Shown here one piece after another: positions 53,718 through 61,940 of a stretch of 64,000 nt of DNA; within the stretch, counting starts at the first letter, position 1; each line of letters opens with the position of its first letter. The notes under the pieces were generated by a model, which saw only the letters and a program-made list of their open reading frames with translations, was not told where the DNA came from and searched no databases. Origin of the DNA: CAVLDP01 sp963661945 (GTDB lineage Bacteria > Bacillota > Clostridia > Lachnospirales > Lachnospiraceae); contig CAVLDP010000005.1 in the NCBI GenBank assembly GCA_963661945.1, positions 1 to 64,000 on the forward strand, read 5' to 3'. The position numbers and the translations under genes are program-made.

Positions 53718-54818
53718 TTACATCCCGTGTGAATAATTTGTGTAAGTGCTATAAGCAGACGGAATCGAGTATCGTTCTCTCGCTTCATCGATTTCTACAA
53801 GAAATGGTTCATTTGCTTGCCGCACCTCTCTCCGATAGGACTTGACCTCATCTTCTGTAAGAGATGCAAGCCGAACCAGATAGCCCTTCATATGCCATTC
53901 GATATGGCTAAAAAGATGCTTGGCATCTGGAAGCTTCTGGACAAAAATTGGATCAAGGCCAAGCGATTCTACATAGGAAATGACATCTTCCGTTTCACAG
54001 AATCCATCCAAATGCGGATATTCAAACAGACCAGAAAGCAGGCCTCCCTCTGTCCGCTTCTGAAGAAAAATCCGACTCTCATCTTCAATAAGAAGAACTG
54101 TATATTCTTCGATTCGTCTCTCCTTCTTAGGCTTCTTAATAGGAAGCATGAGATTCGTCCCACGAGAGAGTCCAAGACAAGCATTCTGCCAAGGACATTC
54201 CTCACAATGAGGCTTGCCATTTGGCAGACAGACCGTCGCGCCAATCTCCATCAGTGCCTGATTGAGAAGACCATACTCTCTGCCAAAGGCTCGATAGGCT
54301 TCTGCCAGATGCCTTGTCACATCCTTCTTCATCGCGCTTGATAAGATATCCCGGTTATCATCTGCGACTCGGCTTATAATACGAAGAAAATTACCATCCA
54401 CCGCTGGATTTGCTTCCTCAAAGGCAATTGACGAAATGGCAGCCGCTGTGTATGGCCCAATTCCGGGCAGGGCGATAATCTCATCATAAGTAGAAGGCAT
54501 CTGTCCGCTGTAGTCTGTCATAATGATACCTGCTGCCTTCTTCATATTTCTGGCCCTGTTATAATATCCAAGGCCTTCCCATAATTTAAGAAGGGTCTCA
54601 TCCTCGCAATGTGCAAGCGAATCTATATCCGGCAGTTTCTCCATCCACCGAACATAGTAGGGCTTCACTGCCTCCACTCTGGTCTGCTGCAGCATAATCT
54701 CCGACACCCAAATATGATACGGATTCCTATCTTCACGCCACGGAAGAGATCTCTTATTTGATTTGTAAAATGTAAGTGCTGGCTCTAGTAAGTCCTCAAG
54801 ACAAATCTCATCTAACAT
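53718..54818 (-). CDS. mutY: A/G-specific adenine glycosylase
   Basis: 366 aa; removes adenine mispaired with 8-oxoguanine. HhH-GPD core with SEIMLQQTRV (catalytic Glu), ALPGIGPYTAAAI, Asp in AVDGNFLRII, an FeS cluster motif with Cys in VCLPNGKPHCEECPWQNAC (seven residues in the first gap), and a C-terminal NUDIX-like domain. The ATG at 54818 matches the family N-terminus, but no Shine-Dalgarno precedes it; a -10 element lies six bases upstream. Confidence 0.95.
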   Translation of the reverse strand: MLDEICLEDLLEPALTFYKSNKRSLPWREDRNPYHIWVSEIMLQQTRVEAVKPYYVRWMEKLPDIDSLAHCEDETLLKLWEGLGYYNRARNMKKAAGIIMTDYSGQMPSTYDEIIALPGIGPYTAAAISSIAFEEANPAVDGNFLRIISRVADDNRDILSSAMKKDVTRHLAEAYRAFGREYGLLNQALMEIGATVCLPNGKPHCEECPWQNACLGLSRGTNLMLPIKKPKKERRIEEYTVLLIEDESRIFLQKRTEGGLLSGLFEYPHLDGFCETEDVISYVESLGLDPIFVQKLPDAKHLFSHIEWHMKGYLVRLASLTEDEVKSYRREVRQANEPFLVEIDEARERYSIPSAYSTYTNYSHGM

Positions 54819-54824
54819 GGAAAA

Positions 54825-54854
54825 ATCATAACAGACCTATTCATTTTTTACCAA
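54825..54854 (-). promoter_or_regulatory. mutY promoter (possibly leaderless)
   Basis: TTGGTA (54849-54854), 18-bp spacer, TATGAT (54825-54830) on the minus strand. The -10 ends six bases from the ATG, so a start at the A of ATG is expected. Confidence 0.5.
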
Positions 54855-54861
54855 TCGGAGA

Positions 54862-54890
54862 TTGACAAAAATTTATCAATGTCCTATACT
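54862..54890 (+). promoter_or_regulatory. crt promoter
   Basis: TTGACA (54862-54867), 17-bp spacer, TATACT (54885-54890), followed by a ~70-base leader with AGAGGAGGG before the ATG. One of the strongest promoters in the window. Confidence 0.85.
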
Positions 54891-54966
54891 TAAGAAAGTT
54901 TATAGACAAACGGAGCATTTTGTCCTTTTTGTCCACAAGATCACTACTAAGAGGAGGGTTATACAA

Positions 54967-55770
54967 ATGGCAAATTATAACAATTTAGAATTGTCTGTAG
55001 AGGGAGAAGTTGCAATTCTTAAGATTTCCAGACCACAGGCTCTGAATGCCTTGAATTCTGAGACATTAGAGGAGCTTACCACCTGTCTTGACGAGGTCGA
55101 GGCCAATGATGCAATCAAGGTTCTGATCCTAACTGGTGGCCCAGATAAGAAGGGCAATGAGTTCAAGTCCTTCGTTGCAGGTGCTGATATTGCTGAGATG
55201 GTAGGCTTCAGCGCACCAGAGGCCAGAGCCTTTGGTATCAAGGCATCTAAACCATTCTTCAAGCTTATGGAGATGCGTCAGGTAACCATCGCTGCAGTCA
55301 ATGGATTCGCTCTTGGCGGAGGCTGCGAGATTGCAATGGCCTGCGACATCAGAATTGCATCTGAGAATGCTATCTTTGGTCAGCCTGAGACTGGTCTTGG
55401 CATCATTCCTGGTTTTGGTGGCACACAGCGTTTGGCTCGTCTTGTTGGCATGGGTCGCGCCAAGGAGCTCATCTTCACCTGCGATAATATCGATGCCAAC
55501 GAGGCATATCGTATTGGACTAGTGAACAAAGTCGTTCCTGCTGAAGAGCTTATGACTACAGCTAAGGCCATGGCTACGAAGATTGCTTCCAAGGGAAGTT
55601 ACGCAATCTCTGTTGCCAAGGCAGCCATCAATAATGGCTACGACATGGATATCCATAATGCCGTTGAGATGGAAGCAAATCTCTTCGGTGTTACCAATGA
55701 TACCCATGACAAGAAGGAAGGCATGGGCGCATTCCTTGAGAAGCGTCAGGCAACACTTACCGATTTCTAA
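54967..55770 (+). CDS. crt: 3-hydroxybutyryl-CoA dehydratase (crotonase)
   Basis: 267-aa enoyl-CoA hydratase of the crotonase family that forms crotonyl-CoA in butyrate production. Oxyanion-hole region FVAGADIAEM, catalytic Glu in LGGGCEIAMACD and QPETGLGIIPGFGG. The start at 54967 follows AGGAGGG; a longer reading would include a signal-like leader with no ribosome site. It stands alone between divergent mutY and a bidirectional terminator, away from the usual thl-hbd-bcd-etf genes. Cytoplasmic. Confidence 0.93.
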   Translation: MANYNNLELSVEGEVAILKISRPQALNALNSETLEELTTCLDEVEANDAIKVLILTGGPDKKGNEFKSFVAGADIAEMVGFSAPEARAFGIKASKPFFKLMEMRQVTIAAVNGFALGGGCEIAMACDIRIASENAIFGQPETGLGIIPGFGGTQRLARLVGMGRAKELIFTCDNIDANEAYRIGLVNKVVPAEELMTTAKAMATKIASKGSYAISVAKAAINNGYDMDIHNAVEMEANLFGVTNDTHDKKEGMGAFLEKRQATLTDF

Positions 55771-55816
55771 TAATCCGCCCCTTCATGGATTATTTGAAAT
55801 ATACCCCTTTAGAACA

Positions 55817-55857
55817 GAAAAAGCAGGTGGCACTCTCATTCGGCCACCTGCTTTTTC
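55817..55857. terminator. Bidirectional terminator between crt and isomerase
   Basis: A 15-bp perfect stem (55817-55831 with 55843-55857) with an 11-base loop, A-run before and T-run after. It serves crt on the plus strand and the convergent isomerase gene on the minus strand. Confidence 0.95.
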
Positions 55858-55873
55858 TATGGAATTTATGAGT

Positions 55874-57358
55874 TTATTTGAATGGATTCTCTGTCTTGTA
55901 TGGAAGGCTCGCTGGCTGATTGTAATTAAGATCATCCATAGGTACTCCAATATATTTGAAGACTTCAAACAAGGCCTTGCCATAATGTCCAAAGGCAACC
56001 GCTCCATGATGAGGGAAATTCTTCTGAATCAGTACATGACGATAGAAGCGTCCCATCTCAGGAATAGCAAATACGCCAATGCCACCAAAGGATTTCGTTG
56101 CAACTGGCAGAATCTCACCCTGTGCCACATAAGCACGAAGATTATTGTCAGCAGTAGACTGAATCCGGAAGAATGTAATATCACCTGGACAAAGATCACC
56201 CTCCAAGGTACCATTTGTCACCTCAATCGGAAGAGAACGAGCCATAATCTTCTGGTAACGCATCTCTGGGTTTACAAGCTTCTTCGAGCAGGTATTGCCA
56301 CAATGGAAGCCCATGAAGGTATCTGTCAGGCTGTAGCTATACTTACCTGCGATGGATTCCTGATACATATCCTTCGGTACAGAATTATTGATATCAAGAA
56401 GGGTTACGACATCTTCTGATACACAAGCACCGATGAATTCAGAGAGAACACCGTAGATGTCTACCTCGCAGGAAACTGGAATTCCTCTGCCGGTAAGACG
56501 TGAATTCACATAGCATGGTACAAATCCAAACTGTGTCTGGAAAGCAGGCCAACACTTACCTGCAATAGCCACATATTCGCGGTAGCCTCTATGGTCTTCT
56601 ACCCAGTCGAGAAGGGTAAGCTCGTACTGGGCTAATCTTGCAAGAACCTCTGGCTTCTTATTACCAGATCCAAGCTCAGATTCCATATCTGCTACAACTT
56701 CTGGAATACGTGAATCCCCATCATGCTTATGGAAAGCTTCAAAGAGGTCAAGCTCTGAATTCTCCTCAATCTCAACTCCCAGATTATATAACTGCTTGAT
56801 TGGAGCATTACATGCCAGGAAATTAAGTGGTCTAGGTCCAAATGAGATAATCTTCAGATGGCTGAGTCCATAGACAGTTCTGGCAATTGGGAGGAAGTCA
56901 TGGATCATATCTGCGCATTCCGCTGCATCCCCGACTGGATATTCTGGAATGTAAGCCCCAATGTTGCGAAGGGCTAAATTATAGCTGGCATTTAGCATGC
57001 CACAATATGCATCGCCTCTGCCATCCATCAGATCTGCCTGCGATTCTTCTGCAGCAGCAACGAACATCTTCGGTCCATCAAAGTGCTTAGCAAGAAGCGT
57101 CTCCGATATCTCTGGGCCAAAGTTGCCTAAGTAGACACATAAGGCATTACAGCCTGCCTTCTTGATGTCCTCAAGTGCCTGCACCATATGAATCTCACTC
57201 TCTACGATGCAGATTGGGCACTCATAGATGTCTGCTGCATCATATTTGGCTGCATAGGCCTCCACCAAAGCTCTTCGTCGATTAACAGCCAGGCTCTCTG
57301 GGAAGCAATCACGGCTGACTGCCACGATGCCCAGCTTCACAGTTGGAATATTAGTCAT
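55874..57358 (-). CDS. L-fucose/L-arabinose isomerase family protein
   Basis: 494 aa. The layout fits the FucI/AraA superfamily: N-terminal part with VCVYLGNFGPE-type turns (CVYLGNFGPE near 92-101), a middle with SFGPRPLNFL, and the C-terminal metal region CEVDIYGVLSEFIGA (Glu and Asp) with FHCGNTC. It probably isomerises an aldose to a ketose, but the sugar cannot be told. AAGGGGG precedes the ATG. It faces the dus gene divergently and ends at the shared terminator. No sugar transporter or kinase is adjacent. Confidence 0.88.
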   Translation of the reverse strand: MTNIPTVKLGIVAVSRDCFPESLAVNRRRALVEAYAAKYDAADIYECPICIVESEIHMVQALEDIKKAGCNALCVYLGNFGPEISETLLAKHFDGPKMFVAAAEESQADLMDGRGDAYCGMLNASYNLALRNIGAYIPEYPVGDAAECADMIHDFLPIARTVYGLSHLKIISFGPRPLNFLACNAPIKQLYNLGVEIEENSELDLFEAFHKHDGDSRIPEVVADMESELGSGNKKPEVLARLAQYELTLLDWVEDHRGYREYVAIAGKCWPAFQTQFGFVPCYVNSRLTGRGIPVSCEVDIYGVLSEFIGACVSEDVVTLLDINNSVPKDMYQESIAGKYSYSLTDTFMGFHCGNTCSKKLVNPEMRYQKIMARSLPIEVTNGTLEGDLCPGDITFFRIQSTADNNLRAYVAQGEILPVATKSFGGIGVFAIPEMGRFYRHVLIQKNFPHHGAVAFGHYGKALFEVFKYIGVPMDDLNYNQPASLPYKTENPFK

Positions 57359-57456
57359 AGTAAAAACCCCCTTTTTATTGACTTATCCTCACTTTAACAA
57401 AATTTCATTTATTCTAAAATAACATAAGTAGACTTACCATTTTGCAGACTTACATA

Positions 57457-57485
57457 TTGTGACCAGTATCATTTCTTGCTACACT
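57457..57485 (+). promoter_or_regulatory. dus promoter (possibly leaderless)
   Basis: TTGTGA (57457-57462), 17-bp spacer, TACACT (57480-57485) with an upstream TGC extension. The start codon begins seven bases after the -10. AAGAAG just before the ATG could serve as a weak ribosome site if transcription starts upstream. Confidence 0.5.
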
Positions 57486-57492
57486 AAGAAGC

Positions 57493-58449
57493 ATGAGATA
57501 TGAACTAGCGCCCTTAGAGGGCATCACGAATTACATAGTAAGAAATAGCTACGCTCACCATTTCCCTGGCGCAGACTATTATTTCACGCCATTCATTCAA
57601 GCGAGCAAGGGATTAAGCCAGAAGGTCAAGAGAGACCTAGATCCTTCCAACAATTCCGATCTGCAGCTGATTCCACAGCTTATGGCAAATAAGGCCGATG
57701 ATCTGCTTAAAATGGGACGACTCATCCAGGATACCTACGGCTACCAAACCTTTAATCTGAATCTCGGCTGTCCTTCCGGCACTGTAACTGCAAAAGGACG
57801 TGGCGCTGGGGCTCTTCTCGATCTTGAAGCCCTCGATGCCATGCTCTATCAGGTCTATGATGAGGCTCCCTTTGACCTGTCCATAAAGACACGAATCGGC
57901 TACGCTGCGCCAGATGAATGGCCTGCAATTATGGACATCTATAAGAAATATCCTATGGCAGAACTTATCATTCATCCGCGCCTTCGAGAGGAATTCTACA
58001 AGGGCAAACCGCATCTTGATGCCTTTCTCGCGGCGACAGATACGATAAGCTGTCCGCTCATTTACAATGGAGATATCGTAGATCTTAAGTCTTACCATCA
58101 GATACTTCATCATTTTCCAGAAATCGATGGGGTAATGATTGGTCGCGGATGTCTTAGAAATCCCGCTCTATTCGAGGAGATTCGGACTGATCAGCCTCTT
58201 GCAGAAGATGACTTTCGCCGTCGCCTTCTTGCCTTCCACGATGAAATCCTTGCAGGCTATCAGGAGATTTTCTCCGGCGAGAAGGATGTGACCATCCATC
58301 TCAAGGAAATCTGGGCATCCCTCTCCGACAGCTTCTGTGATATCGATAAACCCCTGAAGAAGCTTCGCAAGTCGAAAACCACAGAGGAATATTTAATCTA
58401 TGCAAGGGACATCATCCAGAATGCGCCACTCAAATGTTCAAACAACTAG
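57493..58449 (+). CDS. tRNA-dihydrouridine synthase
   Basis: 318-aa FMN enzyme that reduces uridine in tRNA. The N-terminus LAPLEGITNYIVR is the usual start; the catalytic Cys is in NLNLGCPSGTV; IHPRLREEFYKG and YNGDIVD bind flavin and RNA. Followed after 10 bp by asparaginase. Compared with DusB-like enzymes it is slightly divergent; subclass not assigned. Confidence 0.93.
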   Translation: MRYELAPLEGITNYIVRNSYAHHFPGADYYFTPFIQASKGLSQKVKRDLDPSNNSDLQLIPQLMANKADDLLKMGRLIQDTYGYQTFNLNLGCPSGTVTAKGRGAGALLDLEALDAMLYQVYDEAPFDLSIKTRIGYAAPDEWPAIMDIYKKYPMAELIIHPRLREEFYKGKPHLDAFLAATDTISCPLIYNGDIVDLKSYHQILHHFPEIDGVMIGRGCLRNPALFEEIRTDQPLAEDDFRRRLLAFHDEILAGYQEIFSGEKDVTIHLKEIWASLSDSFCDIDKPLKKLRKSKTTEEYLIYARDIIQNAPLKCSNN

Positions 58450-58459
58450 AGGAATCATC

Positions 58460-59458
58460 ATGAAGAAAATATTATTTATCGCAACAGGCGGAACCATCGC
58501 CTCCAGAAAATCAGAAAAAGGACTTGAGCCACAGATTAGTCCAGAGGAGCTTCTCTCCTATGTTCCGGATGTAGCAGAGCTCTGCCAGGTGGACTTCATC
58601 CGGCTTCTTAACTTGGACTCCACAAATGTCGGTTCCAAGGAATGGTCTCTCATGGTCGATACAATTGAGAAAAACTATGATCATTATGATGGCTTCGTCC
58701 TGGCTCATGGCACGGATACCATGGCCTATACAGCCGCAGCCCTATCCTATATGATACAGAATTCGAGGAAGCCAATCGTCCTGACTGGCGCGCAGAAGCC
58801 AATTGATCTGGATATCACAGATGCAAAGACCAATCTTCTCGACAGTTTCCTGGTTGCAATCGATCCTGCATCTTCTGGTGTACAAATTGTCTTCGACGGC
58901 AAAATCATTGCCGGAACTCGTGCCAAGAAGGTTCGCACCAAGAGCTATAACGCCTTCTCAAGCATTGATTTTCCGACGCTTGCCGTCATTCAGGACCGGC
59001 ACATCATGCGCTATATCCCATATACTCCGAGCCAGAAGCCAGTACGTTTCTACAAGCAGATGAATGAGAACATCTTCCTGCTCAAACTGACTCCAGGCAT
59101 TAAGCCAGATCTGCTTCCTCAGATTTTCAATATCTATGATGCCATTATTGTAGAAAGCTTCGGAGTTGGCGGAATTCCTGCATCCATACGCCAGGAATTC
59201 TATGAGCTCTGTCAGCTTCATCCTGAGGTCATGATTGTCATGTCAACTCAGGTCGCTCACGAGGGATCCGATATGACAGTCTACGAGGTTGGCCGCGATA
59301 TCAAGGATTCCTGCGAGCTGCTCGAATCCTACGACATGACACTTGAAGCGGTCGTCACCAAGCTCATGTGGATTCTATCCAATATAGAAAATGACCGGTC
59401 CAAGAGGCGCGAAGCCTTCTATGAACCGGTCAATTATGACTTAGTTTTCCTTCTGTGA
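58460..59458 (+). CDS. Type I L-asparaginase
   Basis: 332 aa, cytoplasmic. First catalytic Thr in ATGGTIASR and second in AHGTDTMAYTAAALS, with the Lys of ITDAKTNLLDS. No signal peptide. The ATG at 58460 has GAGGAA before it. The stop overlaps that of the convergent cysE-like gene by 18 bp. Gene product hydrolyses asparagine to aspartate. Confidence 0.95.
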   Translation: MKKILFIATGGTIASRKSEKGLEPQISPEELLSYVPDVAELCQVDFIRLLNLDSTNVGSKEWSLMVDTIEKNYDHYDGFVLAHGTDTMAYTAAALSYMIQNSRKPIVLTGAQKPIDLDITDAKTNLLDSFLVAIDPASSGVQIVFDGKIIAGTRAKKVRTKSYNAFSSIDFPTLAVIQDRHIMRYIPYTPSQKPVRFYKQMNENIFLLKLTPGIKPDLLPQIFNIYDAIIVESFGVGGIPASIRQEFYELCQLHPEVMIVMSTQVAHEGSDMTVYEVGRDIKDSCELLESYDMTLEAVVTKLMWILSNIENDRSKRREAFYEPVNYDLVFLL

Positions 59459-60307
59459 GATGGTAACCCTGGTACCAGCTGGAATTGCCTTGGTAATGAA
59501 GGCATTCGAGCCAATCACTGAGCCTTCACCAATTACAGTGTTGCCGCCCAAGATAGACGCACCTGCATAGATTGTTACATTATCTTCGATGGTCGGATGT
59601 CTCTTACTTCCTCGTAAGGACTGGCCACCACTTGTAGACAAGGCTCCAAGCGTAACTCCCTGGTAGACCTTCACGTGTTCTCCAATAATCGTTGTCGATC
59701 CGATGACGATACCAGTACCATGATCCATGAAGAAATATTTGCCAATGGTCGCACCAGGATTGATATCAATTCCAGTAATTGAATGAGCATATTCCGTCAT
59801 CATACGCGGAATCAGCGGAACCTCCAGTAAGAAGAGCTCATGTGCCAATCGATAGATTGTCGTTGCCATAATTCCTGGATAAGAGAGAATAATCTCATCC
59901 TTATTCAGAGCAGCTGGATCTCCCTCCAGAGTCGCATCCAAATCCGTATCTAAGAATTCTCGAATCATAGGAATACGGCGGCAGAATTCCACTGCAATCT
60001 CATGTGCCTTCTCTTCTGTATCCTGCTTCTCATCCTCCGGAAGAACAAGTGCAATCTGTTTGGACAGATTGTAAATGATGTCCTCAATAAGAACGGTAAT
60101 TGTACTGTCGACATTATATATCTTGTAGGTTGTATCTCTAAAATATCCCGGATAAACCACTCGAAGGAGCTTGCGGATCAAGGTCCTGACCGCCTCTGTG
60201 TCCGGCTGGCCAAAGACCTCCATCCGGTCGATATCTCTCTCCTTCTTATAGTCCTTAAGAATTCCCTCTACAACTTCTCTTATTTCCTTCGTATCCCTAT
60301 TACTCAT
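59441..60307 (-). CDS. cysE: Serine O-acetyltransferase
   Basis: 288 aa with the left-handed beta-helix end of the hexapeptide family: HGTGIVIGSTTIIGEHVKVY, GSKRHPTIEDNVTIYAGASILGG and IPAGTRV. It makes O-acetylserine for cysteine synthesis. A long N-terminal helical domain (EpsC-like) is present. It ends the valS-fapA operon, 18 bp after the TPR gene. Confidence 0.95.
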   Translation of the reverse strand: MSNRDTKEIREVVEGILKDYKKERDIDRMEVFGQPDTEAVRTLIRKLLRVVYPGYFRDTTYKIYNVDSTITVLIEDIIYNLSKQIALVLPEDEKQDTEEKAHEIAVEFCRRIPMIREFLDTDLDATLEGDPAALNKDEIILSYPGIMATTIYRLAHELFLLEVPLIPRMMTEYAHSITGIDINPGATIGKYFFMDHGTGIVIGSTTIIGEHVKVYQGVTLGALSTSGGQSLRGSKRHPTIEDNVTIYAGASILGGNTVIGEGSVIGSNAFITKAIPAGTRVTISQKEN

Positions 60308-60325
60308 CTTATCTCCATACGACTA

Positions 60326-61771
60326 TTATTCATCGCCATCCTGATTCGTCGTGTTGGCTCTTGTATTATCTGTAGCAGCATTCTCATCATCGCTCGCTTC
60401 TTCGATTGCGGTAATTGATTCCTGGCACTTAGATGCAAAGTATCCCTCTGGGAAGAGCGTTATGTACTGTTCGTAACACGTCTTCGCATCGTCGAATTGC
60501 CATTTGCCAGAGTAGGATTCTGCAAGATAGTAGAGAGCCTTACCATCCTCATAGGTAGGAAGCAGATCCACAGCCTCAGACAACTTCGTGATTGCTGTAT
60601 CATAGTCCTTACTATAATATGCGCTATATCCCTCTGCAGCAGCCGCTTCCGCAGCCTTGGTCTTATATTCCGTCACAATAACGGTATAAATATAGGTTCC
60701 TGTATTTCCCAGCGAATCGGTACTTACTGTAGTCAATTCCTGGTAAGCTCCATCCAGGTCTCCAGAATTATAGAGATTGTATGCAGTAATTATATGCTCA
60801 TAGCTTGTCTCTATATTGTCTGTGTCCTGATACTTGGCAAGCTCCTCCTCAAGAGATGTCACCTGATCCTTTAACGATTGAATTGAGCCTGAGCTTGTAG
60901 CCACCTCTTCTGTCGCATCCACCAGGTTATTCGCCGCTTCATTCTTGGCATTCTGTCTTACCGTCGGAACCACAAGAAAGAATGTAATCAGAAGTCCAAG
61001 CAATACTCCAAGTAGTACATTTAAGATGCCACCCTTGGTATTATCCACAAGATCCGCCACAGAACCATTCGGCATACGGATCATATCATTGCCATCCTGA
61101 AAGGTAACCGTATCGTCCTTACGACGTTTCTTCTTGCTATTCTGATTCTGCTCCTTCAGTGCATCTTTCACTTCCTGCATATAGCGAAGGGTGGTGGTAT
61201 TCTTGACATCAATCTTGCTTGCTTCATTCAGAGCCTTGCGCGCTTCTTCGTATTCTCCATCCTGAATACAGAGAAGAGCCAGAAGCTGATGTCCCTTCAC
61301 AAGCTTCTTATTCGCACTAAGCACTCGGCGAAGCTGAATCCTGGCCAAATCTCGGCTTCCCTGTCTGCAATACTCAATTGCCTGGTTATATTTCTTGATT
61401 GTAGTATTCAGCTTGTCAAGCATACCAGGTGTATTCTGTAACTCATTAAGATATACATCCACAGGATTATTGTCTGGGCTAAAGTTCTTACTGATTACCC
61501 ATTCCGATAAGGCCTGCACCATATCACCCATTTCAAAATAAACAAGACCCAGCAGATTTCTCGCCTGAATCTGATATTTATTCAGGCTCAAGCACTCCCT
61601 GAGCGATTCAATCGCACCAGATAGATCTCGTACCTTGGCTCTCTCCAAGCCCTCATTATAATAAGCATCTGCAGTCAAAAGAATTGTCCGATACAAATGG
61701 AGATTCGCTCCACAGTACGGACAAGACTCTGTATGCTCTTCTACTTCATTACCACAGTGAAAGCATAGCAT
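60326..61771 (-). CDS. Zinc-ribbon/TPR membrane protein
   Basis: 481 aa: N-terminal zinc ribbon CFHCG/CPYCG (residues 3-25), TPR-like helices (about 30-215), a basic linker KKKRRKDD, a single membrane helix (GILNVLLGVLLGLLITFFLVV near 260-280), a coiled coil (about 305-325) and more TPR-like repeats outside (330-450), ending in an Asn/Thr/Asp-rich tail. So TPR scaffolds face both sides. I start at the ATG at 61769-61771; an earlier GTG is possible. Operon with fapA suggests an envelope scaffold role (inferred). Confidence 0.8.
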   Translation of the reverse strand: MLCFHCGNEVEEHTESCPYCGANLHLYRTILLTADAYYNEGLERAKVRDLSGAIESLRECLSLNKYQIQARNLLGLVYFEMGDMVQALSEWVISKNFSPDNNPVDVYLNELQNTPGMLDKLNTTIKKYNQAIEYCRQGSRDLARIQLRRVLSANKKLVKGHQLLALLCIQDGEYEEARKALNEASKIDVKNTTTLRYMQEVKDALKEQNQNSKKKRRKDDTVTFQDGNDMIRMPNGSVADLVDNTKGGILNVLLGVLLGLLITFFLVVPTVRQNAKNEAANNLVDATEEVATSSGSIQSLKDQVTSLEEELAKYQDTDNIETSYEHIITAYNLYNSGDLDGAYQELTTVSTDSLGNTGTYIYTVIVTEYKTKAAEAAAAEGYSAYYSKDYDTAITKLSEAVDLLPTYEDGKALYYLAESYSGKWQFDDAKTCYEQYITLFPEGYFASKCQESITAIEEASDDENAATDNTRANTTNQDGDE

Positions 61772-61786
61772 GATATTCACTCCCTA

Positions 61787-61924
61787 TTAACCCTTTGTCG
61801 TCTTCATAATCTCGCGCAGAATATCTGTCATATCGGTAAGGTCCTTACTCTGAATGGCATTTTCTGCATCCTTCACTTCCATGCTAGGCTCAAACTTCTT
61901 AAGTTCTTCTTCAAAATCAATCAT
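61787..61924 (-). CDS. Small protein, 45 aa, between fapA and TPR gene
   Basis: Open frame ATG (61922-61924) to TAA (61787-61789), with GGAGA seven bases before the ATG. The product is acidic and helical (IDFEEELKKFEP at the start, TDILREIMKTTKG at the end), with no membrane segment and no cysteine. It lies 16 bp after fapA and 15 bp before the TPR gene, so it is tightly within the operon. I do not recognise a family. Confidence 0.7.
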   Translation of the reverse strand: MIDFEEELKKFEPSMEVKDAENAIQSKDLTDMTDILREIMKTTKG

Positions 61925-61940
61925 AATCTATCTCCAAAAA

